A stretch of DNA of 51,270 bases from an uncultured Clostridia bacterium (GCA_946411475.1 CAMKED010000003.1:1-51270); one strand, 5' to 3'. Counted from the stretch's first letter, positions 30,174 through 38,801 are shown. Notes: generated from the sequence alone by a model not told the origin. Made by a program: numbers and translations.

Positions 30174-32762
30174 ATGCGGATGTTTTTCTTCTACTTTTTC
30201 CATACCGCCTGGAATCAGCTCCGTTCCTTTCTGCGCACCTGGGCGTTCTATCTGGTCCTTGCGCTGGTCGGGGTCGGCGGGATCCTCTGGTACGGCCTGC
30301 GCTGGTATCTCCGTCGTCTTGCCGCAACGAACGCCGAGCTGCCGACGAATGCGGCGGAGTTTTTCAAAACTACCGGCATGACCGGGCTCAATCTGCTGGA
30401 GCTTGGGGCGGGGATCGCGATCCTTGGCCTGCTGGTCATCCAGATCGTCGGCGCGGAGCGCAGTGTCTCCACAATGTTCAAGCACGCGGACGTCAATCTG
30501 CTCTTTGCCAGTGACCTGTCTCCGCAGAAGGTGCTGGCCTTCCGAGTGACCAATACGCTGGAGCTGCCTATTCTGGCGGGTTTGTTCCTTGCGATCCGGC
30601 TGCCGTTTCTGGCCGGAAAGTACGACCTGTCGTTCTACGGCGCGATTTCCATCCTGCTGGCCTGGTTTTTGCTGCTGGGCTTCTGTGTGCTGCTGAAAAT
30701 CATCATCTACGAGCTGGGCAGCCGCCACCCGCTGTTCCGAAAGAGCGTGCGCTGGGTCGTGATCGGGCTGCTTGCGGTGATGTGCTACGCCTTCTACCGG
30801 ACCTACCAGGTCACCCTCAATACCAACGGGCAGAAGGACTTCTTCCTGACGGCGCAGCGCTTCTTCAACGCGCCGGCAACCTGGTGCATTCCTGTCTGGG
30901 GCTGGATCAAGGGCTTTATGCTCTTCGCATTGGAGGGAAACCCGCACGACTCCGTCGTCATGCTCGGCTGCTGCGTTACGCTGCTCTCCGTACTCGGCCT
31001 GATCGCGTGGAAGCTTCCTGCGGACTATTATGAAGAGACGCTTCACTCGGCGCAGGAGACCTCTCTCTTGCAGGAGGCCGTAAACAGCGAAGGCGCGGCC
31101 CTGCTCGTTACGCGAACCAAGGAGCGGACGGTGAGCTGGGACGGCTTCCGCCACGGCTGGGGCAGCCGCGTCTATTTCTTCCGGGTCTTCCACAACCGCT
31201 TCCGCACCTCCCGGTATTTTATCTCCAAAACCATGCTGACCTACTGCTTTGCGGCGCTGGCCGGCGGACTGTACGTCCGGCATTTCCTGGATGAACCGAT
31301 CGATTATATCCCGGTCCTGGTGCTGGGAGGCATGGTCTTTTTCCGCACGATCGTCTCCCCGGTCACGGAAGATATTCGCAAGGATACCTTCCTGCTGCAG
31401 CCGGAGCCGATCTGGTCGAAGCTGTTCTTCTCTCTGCTGGGCGGAAGCTGCAACTGTGCGGTGGACGTTTTTCTGCCGCTGATGATCGGCAGCGCCGCGG
31501 CCGGTTTTTCTCCGCTGCACGGTCTGGCGTATCTGCCGGTGCTGATGTCGCTCGACTTCTTTGCCAGCGCCTCCGGCGTGTTCACAGACGTGTCGATCCC
31601 GGCCTCTGTCGGCGTCAGCTTCAAGCAGGTGATCCAGATCATCATGCTGTACGTCGGCCTGATCTTTGACGGCGTAGTGCTGAGCTTTGGAATCAACCAC
31701 GACTACAACGCGCTCGGCTTCATTTTGGTGACCGTGCTGGACCTTCTGTTCGGCGCGATGTTCTTAGGCTTGACCGGCATCTGGCTCTATCCCTGCAAGG
31801 GAAAAGCGGTCCGGGACGAAACGCGCACGCCGGACAAAAAGCGCGTCCGGCGCGCCTATACGAGGGTCGGCCTCGCATTGACCTGCATGTTTCTCGCCAT
31901 CCGAATCGCCCAGTTCGTGCTGAGCAATGTGGGCTGTAGCCAGCTTGTGGCCCTGTATCTGCCGACTTATCTGATCGGCCTGCCGGTGTTTTTGTTGACG
32001 GTCGGCCGTCCGGCGGAGAGGCAGCGGCCGGATGAACACAGGCTGAGCTTGCGGGGCTTCCTTGTTTTGATCCCGGCCTGCTTTTTCGTCATGTATACGG
32101 GGAATATCGTCGGCCTGCTGCTGGATCGGATTCTGGAGACGCCCATGTTCCTGTTCTTGGATTGGTTCGGCTTTGACTTTAATCCATTTCAGATTATGTA
32201 CATGGGGGAGGCGCCGAATCCGATCGTCGAGGCCCTGATCCTGGCGCTGGCCGCCCCGGTGACGGAGGAATTCGTCTTCCGCCGCTGCTTGATCGATCGG
32301 CTGCGGCCCTACGGCGAGAAAGCGGCGCTGATCGTCTCTTCATTGTGCTTCGCGCTGTTCCACAGCGCCGTGAACCAGGCCTGTTACGCTTTTCTGCTTG
32401 GCCTCGTGTTCGGCTACGTCTATCTGCGCACCGGGCGGCTCCGCTATTCCATGCTGCTGCATATTCTCATCAACAGCATGTCGGCGATCGTGCTGCCGCT
32501 GCTCATGATGAATGTGGACTACCGATACTATTATGATCTTGGAGACGAGCTGATCGACTTGCTCACCGACCCGGCGGTGCTGGGTCTGCTGCTCTACGTG
32601 GCGACGGTGTTGATCCTCGCCCTGTTCGGCGCCGTCGTGTTCTTCTTCGGCCTGCGGGAGCGGGAGCTCTCTCCGAACGGCACGCGCGTCAAAACAGCGC
32701 TTTCCGCCTGGGGCATCGTGCTCTTCCTGGTGATCAGCGTGGCGCTGTTTCAGTTGTTTTGA
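30174..32762 (+). CDS. ABC exporter permease fused to CPBP (CAAX-like) membrane protease
   Basis: An 862-residue, highly hydrophobic protein behind GGAGG. The first 550 residues are an ABC exporter permease (the ABC_export type, as I recall it), with FHTAWNQLRSFLRTWAFYL at the front and about ten membrane segments. From about 560 a second membrane module follows. It carries the CPBP intramembrane protease motifs: EEFVFRR (two Glu and Arg), FALFH and HILIN. One continuous frame joins them. CPBP proteases handle bacteriocin maturation or immunity in several Firmicutes. The fusion suggests that the exported substrate, or a peptide that attacks the cell, is cut in the membrane by the transporter itself. 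Confidence 0.9.
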   Translation: MRMFFFYFFHTAWNQLRSFLRTWAFYLVLALVGVGGILWYGLRWYLRRLAATNAELPTNAAEFFKTTGMTGLNLLELGAGIAILGLLVIQIVGAERSVSTMFKHADVNLLFASDLSPQKVLAFRVTNTLELPILAGLFLAIRLPFLAGKYDLSFYGAISILLAWFLLLGFCVLLKIIIYELGSRHPLFRKSVRWVVIGLLAVMCYAFYRTYQVTLNTNGQKDFFLTAQRFFNAPATWCIPVWGWIKGFMLFALEGNPHDSVVMLGCCVTLLSVLGLIAWKLPADYYEETLHSAQETSLLQEAVNSEGAALLVTRTKERTVSWDGFRHGWGSRVYFFRVFHNRFRTSRYFISKTMLTYCFAALAGGLYVRHFLDEPIDYIPVLVLGGMVFFRTIVSPVTEDIRKDTFLLQPEPIWSKLFFSLLGGSCNCAVDVFLPLMIGSAAAGFSPLHGLAYLPVLMSLDFFASASGVFTDVSIPASVGVSFKQVIQIIMLYVGLIFDGVVLSFGINHDYNALGFILVTVLDLLFGAMFLGLTGIWLYPCKGKAVRDETRTPDKKRVRRAYTRVGLALTCMFLAIRIAQFVLSNVGCSQLVALYLPTYLIGLPVFLLTVGRPAERQRPDEHRLSLRGFLVLIPACFFVMYTGNIVGLLLDRILETPMFLFLDWFGFDFNPFQIMYMGEAPNPIVEALILALAAPVTEEFVFRRCLIDRLRPYGEKAALIVSSLCFALFHSAVNQACYAFLLGLVFGYVYLRTGRLRYSMLLHILINSMSAIVLPLLMMNVDYRYYYDLGDELIDLLTDPAVLGLLLYVATVLILALFGAVVFFFGLRERELSPNGTRVKTALSAWGIVLFLVISVALFQLF

Positions 32763-32788
32763 ACATTCTCCCCAAAACGGCCGGCGCA

Positions 32789-32840
32789 AAGCCTTCCCCT
32801 TGAGGGGAAGGTGCCTCCGAAGGAGGCGGATGAGGCGGTG
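32789..32840. repeat. Dispersed CCTTCCCC-type palindromic repeat
   Basis: CCTTCCCC-TTGA-GGGGAAGG is followed by GCCTCC-GAA-GGAGGC and GGATGAGGCGG. The layout is that of a very common repeat in gut Clostridia genomes, by memory. It may also end the permease transcript. Confidence 0.75.
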
Positions 32841-32878
32841 TCCCGACAACAGACTACTGCCGACTACCTTACCAAACA

Positions 32879-32918
32879 CGCAGGCCGACGGCCCGAGCTT
32901 TCGGGCCGTCGGCCTGCG
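32879..32918. terminator. Very strong GC hairpin, 18 bp
   Basis: CGCAGGCCGACGGCCCGA and its exact complement enclose GCTT. It is followed by TATGGGAAAAAA on the plus strand; the T run is missing, so it is an insulator or a weak terminator. Confidence 0.7.
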
Positions 32919-32956
32919 TATGGGAAAAAATCCTTCCAAATATCGAACATTTGTTC

Positions 32957-32985
32957 TTGAAAAACGGGCTGATTTGTGGTATAAT
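32957..32985 (+). promoter_or_regulatory. Promoter of the small orphan gene
   Basis: TTGAAA and a consensus TATAAT are separated by 17 bases. The transcript would have a leader of about 135 bases. Confidence 0.75.
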
Positions 32986-33026
32986 ATAGTTGCCGAAGGG
33001 TTGCTTCTTTTTTCACATGGGGGTAT

Positions 33027-33075
33027 CTTAAAAAGTATATAAAATGAGCGATAGTGCATTTTATATACTTTTAAG
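33027..33075 (+). promoter_or_regulatory. Long AT-rich hairpin in the leader RNA
   Basis: CTTAAAAAGTATATAAAATG and CATTTTATATACTTTTAAG pair over 19 bp with one bulged A, around the loop AGCGATAGTG. In a GC-rich genome this is striking. It lies 50 bases before the start codon. Confidence 0.75.
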
Positions 33076-33126
33076 AGTGAAAATGGAAGCTTTCTGCAAA
33101 AAATTCAAGAAATGGAGGAAACGCAA

Positions 33127-33363
33127 ATGGCATTGCTCAGAGCGGAACTGAAGGGAGAGGGCCGGATCAACTATCACAGACAGGCAGGAGCGGACCCGAA
33201 GCCCGGAATTCTCGGCCTCTATGAAGGGATCGTCGAGACCGCGTCCGATCTTACGCTGCCGCGTCTGGAATCGTTCGATCCCGGCAGCATGCTGTATTGC
33301 ATGGAAAACAACAGCATCTACATCAAGAACAGCCAGGGCGTCTGGACGGCGTTGAACGTCTGA
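33127..33363 (+). CDS. Small protein of unknown function, 78 residues
   Basis: The start is ATG at 33127 (MALLRAELKGEGR), about eight bases after TGGAGG; the track start five codons earlier uses the ribosome site as coding sequence. There is no signal peptide or membrane segment. The second half, GSMLYCMENNSIYIKNSQGVW, alternates hydrophobic and polar residues like a small beta sheet, and recalls short phage structural proteins. Strong promoter, structured leader and terminator (33374-33399) show an independent, probably well-expressed gene. I recognise no family. Confidence 0.75.
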   Translation: MALLRAELKGEGRINYHRQAGADPKPGILGLYEGIVETASDLTLPRLESFDPGSMLYCMENNSIYIKNSQGVWTALNV

Positions 33364-33373
33364 TCCGAAAAAA

Positions 33374-33399
33374 CAGGGCCTTCCGCACGGAAGGCCCTG
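33374..33399. terminator. Bidirectional terminator
   Basis: CAGGGCCTTCC-GCAC-GGAAGGCCCTG is a perfect 11 bp hairpin. On the minus strand TTTTTTCGG follows, so it ends the nickel/cobalt transporter operon; it also follows the small orphan gene. Confidence 0.85.
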
Positions 33400-33420
33400 C
33401 CCTGTCTATCTGGGAGTAGT

Positions 33421-34092
33421 TTAGATGCTGCGTTCAAGCGTATAAACGCGGGCGTCAAGGCTGCTGCGGAGCATGTCGTCGTGTGTGGCAATCAGAAGCG
33501 TCTTGCCTGCCTGCCGAAGTTCCGACAAAAGCTGCACCAGCCGTGCCCTGGTCCCGCGGTCAAGGCCGGCCAGGGGCTCGTCCAGAATCAGCACCTCCGG
33601 GTTCAGCGCCAGCACGGCTGCCAGCGCCGCCTGTTTTTTCTGACCGCCGCTCAGATGATAGGGAGCCTTGTCCGCCAAAGACTCCAGATCAAAGAGGGCC
33701 AGGCAGTCGGAAACCCGGCTTGTGATTTCATCCTCGTTCAACCCCATCTGTCGCGGGCCGAAGGCGATCTCCTCCCGGACAGAGGCGTTGAAGAGCATCA
33801 CGTCAGGATTTTGAAAGAGGTAACCGACCCGCTTGTGGAAGCGCTTTGCCCAACGCTGATTTTTGAGCAGGGATGCGGTGACGGCCTCGCCGTCAAAGCG
33901 ATAGACGCCTGCCTGGGGCAGGGAGAGTCCGTTCAGCACCCGGAACAGCGTGGTTTTGCCGGAGCCGTTGTCGCCCTGCAGAACGAGACATTCCCCGGCC
34001 TCCACAGTCAGAGACAGATCCCGGAGCACGGGCGGCTCGTCCGGCGCGTAGGAAAAAGTGATATGATCCAACTCAATGATGCGCATTGTCAC
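33421..34092 (-). CDS. cbiO: ECF-type metal transporter ATPase
   Basis: A 223-residue ATPase with Walker A GDNGSGKTT, YLFQNPDVMLF (the Q loop typical of CbiO/NikO and EcfA), signature LSGGQKKQAALAAVL and Walker B VLILDEPLAGLD. It powers nickel or cobalt uptake together with the CbiQ-like and CbiM-like proteins upstream. The start is either GTG 34092, overlapping the upstream stop by four bases, or ATG two codons later. Confidence 0.92.
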   Translation of the reverse strand: MTMRIIELDHITFSYAPDEPPVLRDLSLTVEAGECLVLQGDNGSGKTTLFRVLNGLSLPQAGVYRFDGEAVTASLLKNQRWAKRFHKRVGYLFQNPDVMLFNASVREEIAFGPRQMGLNEDEITSRVSDCLALFDLESLADKAPYHLSGGQKKQAALAAVLALNPEVLILDEPLAGLDRGTRARLVQLLSELRQAGKTLLIATHDDMLRSSLDARVYTLERSI

Positions 34093-34799
34093 AGCCCCTT
34101 ATAGTCGTCCGTAAAGCCCCGGCAGACCATGGCCTCCCAGGTCTCACGGCTGAGCGCCGACGCCCGCAGAAAGGTCACGCCCATCACGCCGCCCACGGAG
34201 CGGTATTTGTGCCGATCCCGCCCCACGGCACGGAGGCCTCTTGCGGTCAGCAAATCTGCAATCAGCCCGCCCAGCAGGACGACGTATTTCAGCGTCAGGT
34301 CCAGTACGAAGACAAAAACGCCGGGAACGTGGAGCTTCCGCAGCGCGCCGGTGATGCGGTTCCATTGTGTCCGGCGGTTGAAGATGCTTACCATCGTAAC
34401 GCTGAGAAAGACTTTCCCGATGACGATCCAATTATTTCCGGCCCCGGCGGGACGGAGCAGCATCGCGGGCAGAAACAGGACCAGGGAAAGGAGCGCTGCG
34501 CCGAACGCGGGCCGGAGCACGGCCAGCACGGTTCGGGCCGGGAGCAGACAGGTGTAGCTCAGCACCAGGGCGGCAATGGCAAGAAGCAGCAGTCGGTTCC
34601 GCGCCAGGGAGAGCGTTACGATCCCGAGAATCAGAAGCAGCAGCTTTATCACCGGCGGGATACGCAGCCCGTCCCGGCCGCGCTGAATCTGAAGCCGCGC
34701 CAGCGCGCTGCCGACGCTTCGCAGGGTGCGCATGGCAAATGCGCCGCCATCGCGTGGCGGCGCATAGGTATCCGATTGTGCCATCCAGGCGGGGATCAC
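34089..34799 (-). CDS. cbiQ: ECF transporter transmembrane coupling protein
   Basis: The 236-residue protein has four to five hydrophobic segments in the middle (LLLILGIVTLSLARNRLLLL, ALVLSYTCLLP, AALLSLVLFLPAML). The CbiQ/NikQ signature-like helices follow near the end, with RGLRAVGRDR and ETWEAMVCRGF, the Ala-Arg-Gly coupling motifs that touch the ATPase. The start overlaps the CbiM gene stop by four bases. Confidence 0.88.
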   Translation of the reverse strand: MIPAWMAQSDTYAPPRDGGAFAMRTLRSVGSALARLQIQRGRDGLRIPPVIKLLLLILGIVTLSLARNRLLLLAIAALVLSYTCLLPARTVLAVLRPAFGAALLSLVLFLPAMLLRPAGAGNNWIVIGKVFLSVTMVSIFNRRTQWNRITGALRKLHVPGVFVFVLDLTLKYVVLLGGLIADLLTARGLRAVGRDRHKYRSVGGVMGVTFLRASALSRETWEAMVCRGFTDDYKGL

Positions 34800-35830
34800 G
34801 AGGCCTTCCTCCGCCCCTTCATGGGGATGGAAATCAGTTTAAAAAGAATCAACAACAGCGCTACGCCGATGATGGCCGAGAGAATGTAGGCCAAAGTCTC
34901 GTTCATGCCTTCCAGCGCGTAGTCCGGCATGGGGACGTCGAGGGACCAGCCGGTTTCCAGACCGTTCGGCGTGTACCCCAGAGCCTTGCCGTCGGTGACG
35001 ATCTCCGCGATCTCGTCTGCGCCCCATTCGCCCCAGGCGGTGCCGGTGGCCAGCAGGCCGAGCGGGCAGGCCGCGATCAGCGCGGCAATGAGGGCAAAGA
35101 CAGGAATATATTTCTTCTTGCCGGCGGACGTGTCGGCGAGCATCCGGTCATAAGTCAGATCCGGCGCCGTTTTCCGTACCAGCGCAAAGACGGCCACGGT
35201 GAAGGCGGCCTCGACGAAGCCTGCGACCAGCAGGTGGGGGATCATCATGGCAGGAATGGCAATGCTCAGATCATAGGGGCAGTAGAGGGCGTTGCCGGCG
35301 GCGTCCTTGAACAGCATAGGCTGAACGCCGAATTCCACCGCGCAGCAAAGTGCGGCAGCCGCAAGGCCGACATAGGCGCCGATCGCGGCGGCAGCGTAAG
35401 GACGAATGCCGCCTGCCTGAAGCGTGTTTTCTCGGTTCTTACCCATAACGAGCCGGTAGACCGCATAGCCCACATAGGGCAAGACAAAGGCCATGTTGAA
35501 GCAGTTGGCCCCAAAGGCCAGCACGCCGCCGTCTCCGAAGATCACGGCCTGCAAAAGCAGCGCCACCGAAACGGCAATGCAGGCCGCGTTGGGACCGAAG
35601 AGCAGGGCAATCAAAGTGCCGCCTACGGCGTGGCCGGTGGTGCCGCCCACAAGGGGAACGTTGAACATCATGGCCAGGAAGGAGAAGGCTGCGCCCGCAC
35701 CGAGCAGGGGCAGTTTTTCCTTGGGCAGCTCTGCGTTGGTTTTTTTCACTGCGTGAACCCATACCGGGATCATTGCCGCACCCATAACGGCGCAGCTTAC
35801 AGGGGAGAGATAGTTCTCGGGAATATGCAT
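34796..35830 (-). CDS. Nickel/cobalt uptake component, CbiM-CbiN (NikMN) fusion
   Basis: The 344-residue protein begins MHIPENYLSP, the metal-binding N-terminus of CbiM/NikM proteins (His2 is a metal ligand). Seven membrane segments follow over about 235 residues, with GGTTGHAVGGTLIALLFGP as the conserved loop. The C-terminal 90 residues, with an external domain (DGKALGYTPNGLETGW) and a last helix, correspond to the CbiN/NikN part. It determines the metal; nickel or cobalt cannot be decided. A promoter and a GC palindrome lie just upstream. Confidence 0.9.
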   Translation of the reverse strand: MHIPENYLSPVSCAVMGAAMIPVWVHAVKKTNAELPKEKLPLLGAGAAFSFLAMMFNVPLVGGTTGHAVGGTLIALLFGPNAACIAVSVALLLQAVIFGDGGVLAFGANCFNMAFVLPYVGYAVYRLVMGKNRENTLQAGGIRPYAAAAIGAYVGLAAAALCCAVEFGVQPMLFKDAAGNALYCPYDLSIAIPAMMIPHLLVAGFVEAAFTVAVFALVRKTAPDLTYDRMLADTSAGKKKYIPVFALIAALIAACPLGLLATGTAWGEWGADEIAEIVTDGKALGYTPNGLETGWSLDVPMPDYALEGMNETLAYILSAIIGVALLLILFKLISIPMKGRRKAS

Positions 35831-35862
35831 GCAAAGCGCCTCCTCACGTCGAATATGGTATC

Positions 35863-35891
35863 ATTATACCGACGCGGGAAAACGCCTGCAA
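35863..35891 (-). promoter_or_regulatory. Promoter of the nickel/cobalt transporter genes
   Basis: On the minus strand TTGCAG and a consensus TATAAT are 17 bases apart; the CbiM start is 33 bases downstream. Confidence 0.75.
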
Positions 35892-35906
35892 GCCCCCGGG
35901 GGGGTT
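35888..35906. promoter_or_regulatory. Candidate CsoR/RcnR-family operator
   Basis: GCAAGCCCCCGGGGGGGTTG is a G/C tract palindrome flanked by AT steps that overlaps the -35 box of the transporter promoter. CsoR/RcnR repressors are known to bind G-tract palindromes, and a gene for one ends two bases away. Confidence 0.55.
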
Positions 35907-35907
35907 G

Positions 35908-36192
35908 TCAAATGAACTTCTGTACCGCCTTTTGGAACTCCTCGACCAGCTCCAGATTTCCATCGGCGATGGCGTGCGTGATACAGTGGGTCATGTGTTC
36001 GTTGATGATCTCCTTGCCCAGACTCTTCAAGGCGGCGTTCACCGCGGAGAGCTGGGTCAGCACATCCGCACAGTCCTCGTCGTGTTCGATCATGGTCTGG
36101 ACGTGCTTGAGGTGGCCGATAGCCTTGGCCAGCCGGTTGAGCTGGCGCTTTTTTTCTTCGGGGTCGTGATGGTGGCTGTGTTGCGTTTCCAT
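35908..36192 (-). CDS. CsoR/RcnR-family metal-responsive repressor
   Basis: A 94-residue all-helical repressor (DUF156). The ligands Cys41, His66 and Cys70 are spaced exactly as in copper-sensing CsoR (Cys-His-Cys, 25 and 4 apart). The N-terminus, METQHSHHHD, adds a His cluster like those of nickel/cobalt sensors. It lies 15 bases after an aldo/keto reductase gene and in front of a nickel/cobalt transporter. Metal binding should release it from the G-tract operator nearby. Which metal it senses is open: ligand set says Cu(I), context says Ni/Co. Confidence 0.92.
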   Translation of the reverse strand: METQHSHHHDPEEKKRQLNRLAKAIGHLKHVQTMIEHDEDCADVLTQLSAVNAALKSLGKEIINEHMTHCITHAIADGNLELVEEFQKAVQKFI

Positions 36193-36207
36193 GTCGCACC
36201 TTCTCTG

Positions 36208-37230
36208 TCAAAGCTTTGTGCTTCCGTCCAGAATGCTCCGGTAGTCGGCCAGGTTCTTGCGCAAAAGCTGCGGGATCTCCAGCCCGTAGGGGCAGCGGGT
36301 CATGCAGACGCCGCATTCCACGCACGCGTCGATCTTCGCCATCTCCGCCTGCCAGTGTTCGTTGAGCCAGGCGGCCGAGGGCGCGCGCCGCACCATTTGA
36401 GACATGCGGGCGCACTGGTTGATCACAATGCCCACGGTGCATGGCGCGCAGTAGCCGCAGCCCCGGCAGAATTCTCCGGCCAGCGCCTTGCGGTCGGCTT
36501 CGATCACAGCTTTCAGCTCCGGCGTCAGCGTTGGCTCCCGGTCGAAGAAGGCCAGCCATTGCCGCAGCTCTTCCTCCCGCTGAATCCCCCAGATCGGCAG
36601 TGCATTGAACTGCTGCATAAAGGCCATGCAGGCCTCTGAGTTGGTCAGCAGACCACCGGCCAAGCCCTTCATCGCGATAAAGCCCATGCCTGCCGCCTCG
36701 CAGGACCGGACCAGGGCAACTTCACGTTCCGTGGCCAGATAGGAGAAGGGGAACTGCAGGGTCTCATAGAGCCCGCTGGCCACGACCTCCTCGGCTACGC
36801 CGATCAGATGAGCCGTAATGCCGATGTGGCGGATCTTGCCCTGTGCCTTGGCTTCCTGCATGGCCTCGTACAGCCCGGTTCCGTCGCCGGGTCGGTAGCA
36901 CTGCTTGGCGCAGTGGAGCTGGTAGACGTCGATATAATCCGTTCGCAGGGTGTGGAGGCTGGTTTCCAAATCCTTCCAAAAGTCCTCCGGCGTCGTGGCG
37001 TGGGTCTTGGTGGCGAGGATGATCTTGTCCCGCATCCCGTCAAAAGCGGCGCCGACCTTGGCCTCGCTGTCGGAGTAGGCGCGGGCAGTGTCGAAGAAGC
37101 GCATTCCGCCGTCGTAGGCCAGACGGAGCAGCCGAATCGCGGTCTCGTCGTCCACCCGCTGGATCGGCAGCGCGCCGAAGGCATTTTGCGGTACCGTGAT
37201 CCCGGTGCGTCCGAGTTTCATCTGTTTCAT
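36208..37230 (-). CDS. Aldo/keto reductase with C-terminal ferredoxin domain
   Basis: The 340-residue protein has an NADPH aldo/keto reductase barrel (KLGRTGITVPQNAFG; catalytic Asp and Tyr region FFDTARAYSDSE; Lys in IILATKTHA; His in YQLHCAKQ). It ends with a 4Fe-4S ferredoxin-like domain, with CRGCGYCAPC and CVECGVCMTRCPYGL. Such fusions are common in anaerobes and may couple ferredoxin to carbonyl reduction. The start follows GGGAGG. It leads an operon with the CsoR-type repressor. Confidence 0.94.
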   Translation of the reverse strand: MKQMKLGRTGITVPQNAFGALPIQRVDDETAIRLLRLAYDGGMRFFDTARAYSDSEAKVGAAFDGMRDKIILATKTHATTPEDFWKDLETSLHTLRTDYIDVYQLHCAKQCYRPGDGTGLYEAMQEAKAQGKIRHIGITAHLIGVAEEVVASGLYETLQFPFSYLATEREVALVRSCEAAGMGFIAMKGLAGGLLTNSEACMAFMQQFNALPIWGIQREEELRQWLAFFDREPTLTPELKAVIEADRKALAGEFCRGCGYCAPCTVGIVINQCARMSQMVRRAPSAAWLNEHWQAEMAKIDACVECGVCMTRCPYGLEIPQLLRKNLADYRSILDGSTKL

Positions 37231-37258
37231 CGTGATATCCTCCCGGCATTTTTCTTCT

Positions 37259-37287
37259 ATTCTATCAGAATAACCCGCCTATGTCAA
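37259..37287 (-). promoter_or_regulatory. Promoter of the aldo/keto reductase-csoR operon
   Basis: On the minus strand a consensus TTGACA and TAGAAT are 17 bases apart, about 29 bases before the start codon. Confidence 0.8.
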
Positions 37288-37413
37288 ATCCGAAGCAGCG
37301 TTTTCAAATTGTTCATTTTCGTTTAAGCTTCAACTAAGATTCTTTCGATATACTGACGCCAGAAAGAACAAACCGAGGTCATACAGACCTCACGCATGAA
37401 AGGAGCGATTCTT

Positions 37414-38763
37414 ATGAAACAGAACAATTTGAAAAAATACGCGGCCTTGCTGCTGGCCGTACTGCTGACCTTCTCTCTGGCAGCCTGCGCCGCCGACGCC
37501 TCTTCGAGCACGCAGACGAACGCATCCGCCTCCGCCAAAACCGGAACCCAGACGCAAAGCAATACGCAGACGCAAACCTCCACCCAGGCGCAGACGAACA
37601 CCCAGGCGTCCGCCGGTGCGTCTGCCGCCACCGCTTCCGCCTCCGGCTCCGGCGCCGCGGTGGTCACCACCGCGGCCGTCAGCTCCAACGGCGCCATCGA
37701 CACCTCCGAGCTCTTCTCCAAACGGGATCTCAAGCAGAGCGCCGACCTCTCCGAAGCGACCGCTTATACCGTCTCCGACGGAAAGGACGTCTCCATCACC
37801 GCCGAGGGCGTCTACGTGCTCAGTGGCAGCGCGAAGAACGTCACAATCGTCGTAGACGCGGGCGATGAGGACAAAGTCCAGCTTGTTCTGGACGGCCTGA
37901 ACGTTACGAATGACGACAGCCCCGTAATCTACGTCAAGAACGCGGACAAGGTCTTCGTCACCACCGCAGAGGGAACCGAAAACACGCTTTCCGTTACCGG
38001 CACCTTCACCGCGGACGGCTCCACGAATACCGACGCGGTCATCTTCAGCCGGGACGACCTGGTGCTCAACGGCCTTGGCACGCTGAATATCAGCTCCACT
38101 GACAACGGCGTCTCCTGCAAGGACGATCTCAAGATCACCGGCGGCGTCCTCAACGTGAGCGCCGCGGACGCGTGCATCGAGGCCAACGACTCCATCTCCG
38201 TCGCGGACGGCACGATCACCGTCAAGAGCTCGAAGAAGGACGGCCTGCACGCTGAAAACGAGGACGACGACAAGGAGGGCTGGATCTATATCTGCGGCGG
38301 CACGCTCAACGTCACCGCAGCCGACGACGGCATCCACGCAGTCAGCATCATCCAGATCGACGGCGGCACGATCAACGTCACCGCTGCCGAGGGCATCGAG
38401 GCCACCTGGGTCCAGATCAACGACGGCGAGATCACGATCAGCGCCACGGACGACGGCATCAACGGCGGGCAGAAGTCCAAGTCCTATACCGTCTGCGTGG
38501 AGATCAACGGCGGCAGCCTGAGCATTACGATGGGCCAGGGCGACACCGACGGCATTGACACCAACGGCAATCTTATCATCACCGGCGGTACGATCAGCGT
38601 GAACGCCCAGAGCCCCTTTGACTACGACGGCACCCTCACCCACACCGGCGGCACCATCATCGTCAACGGGACTGAGACCGACCAGATCACCAATCAGTTC
38701 GGCGGCGGCATGGGCGGCGGTCCCGGCGGCCAGGGCGGCTTCGGCGGAGGACGCAGACCGTAA
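37414..38763 (+). CDS. Lipoprotein with beta-helix carbohydrate-binding domain
   Basis: The start is ATG at 37414; the track start at 37396 reads through the ribosome site AAAGGAG. The 449 residues begin with a lipoprotein signal ending in SLAAC. A linker of about 50 residues rich in Ser, Thr, Gln and Ala follows. From about 90 on comes a right-handed beta helix made of short repeats such as GGTLNVTAADDGIHA and GGTINVTAAEGIEA. This matches the Cthe_2159-type carbohydrate-binding family, which binds polygalacturonate. The C-terminus is a Gly-rich run (GGGMGGGPGGQGGFGGG). It is a surface protein, probably for plant-polysaccharide binding. Confidence 0.88.
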   Translation: MKQNNLKKYAALLLAVLLTFSLAACAADASSSTQTNASASAKTGTQTQSNTQTQTSTQAQTNTQASAGASAATASASGSGAAVVTTAAVSSNGAIDTSELFSKRDLKQSADLSEATAYTVSDGKDVSITAEGVYVLSGSAKNVTIVVDAGDEDKVQLVLDGLNVTNDDSPVIYVKNADKVFVTTAEGTENTLSVTGTFTADGSTNTDAVIFSRDDLVLNGLGTLNISSTDNGVSCKDDLKITGGVLNVSAADACIEANDSISVADGTITVKSSKKDGLHAENEDDDKEGWIYICGGTLNVTAADDGIHAVSIIQIDGGTINVTAAEGIEATWVQINDGEITISATDDGINGGQKSKSYTVCVEINGGSLSITMGQGDTDGIDTNGNLIITGGTISVNAQSPFDYDGTLTHTGGTIIVNGTETDQITNQFGGGMGGGPGGQGGFGGGRRP

Positions 38764-38801
38764 AACGATTGACGGTTGACAGGTGACGAACCCGCCTGTA
38801 G

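Noticed and set aside
29115-31700. 861-residue minus-strand ORF
   Set aside because: Very rich in Arg, Gln, His and Asp with no hydrophobic pattern or motifs; it is antisense to nitrilase, ABC ATPase and permease genes, all of which have intact motifs.
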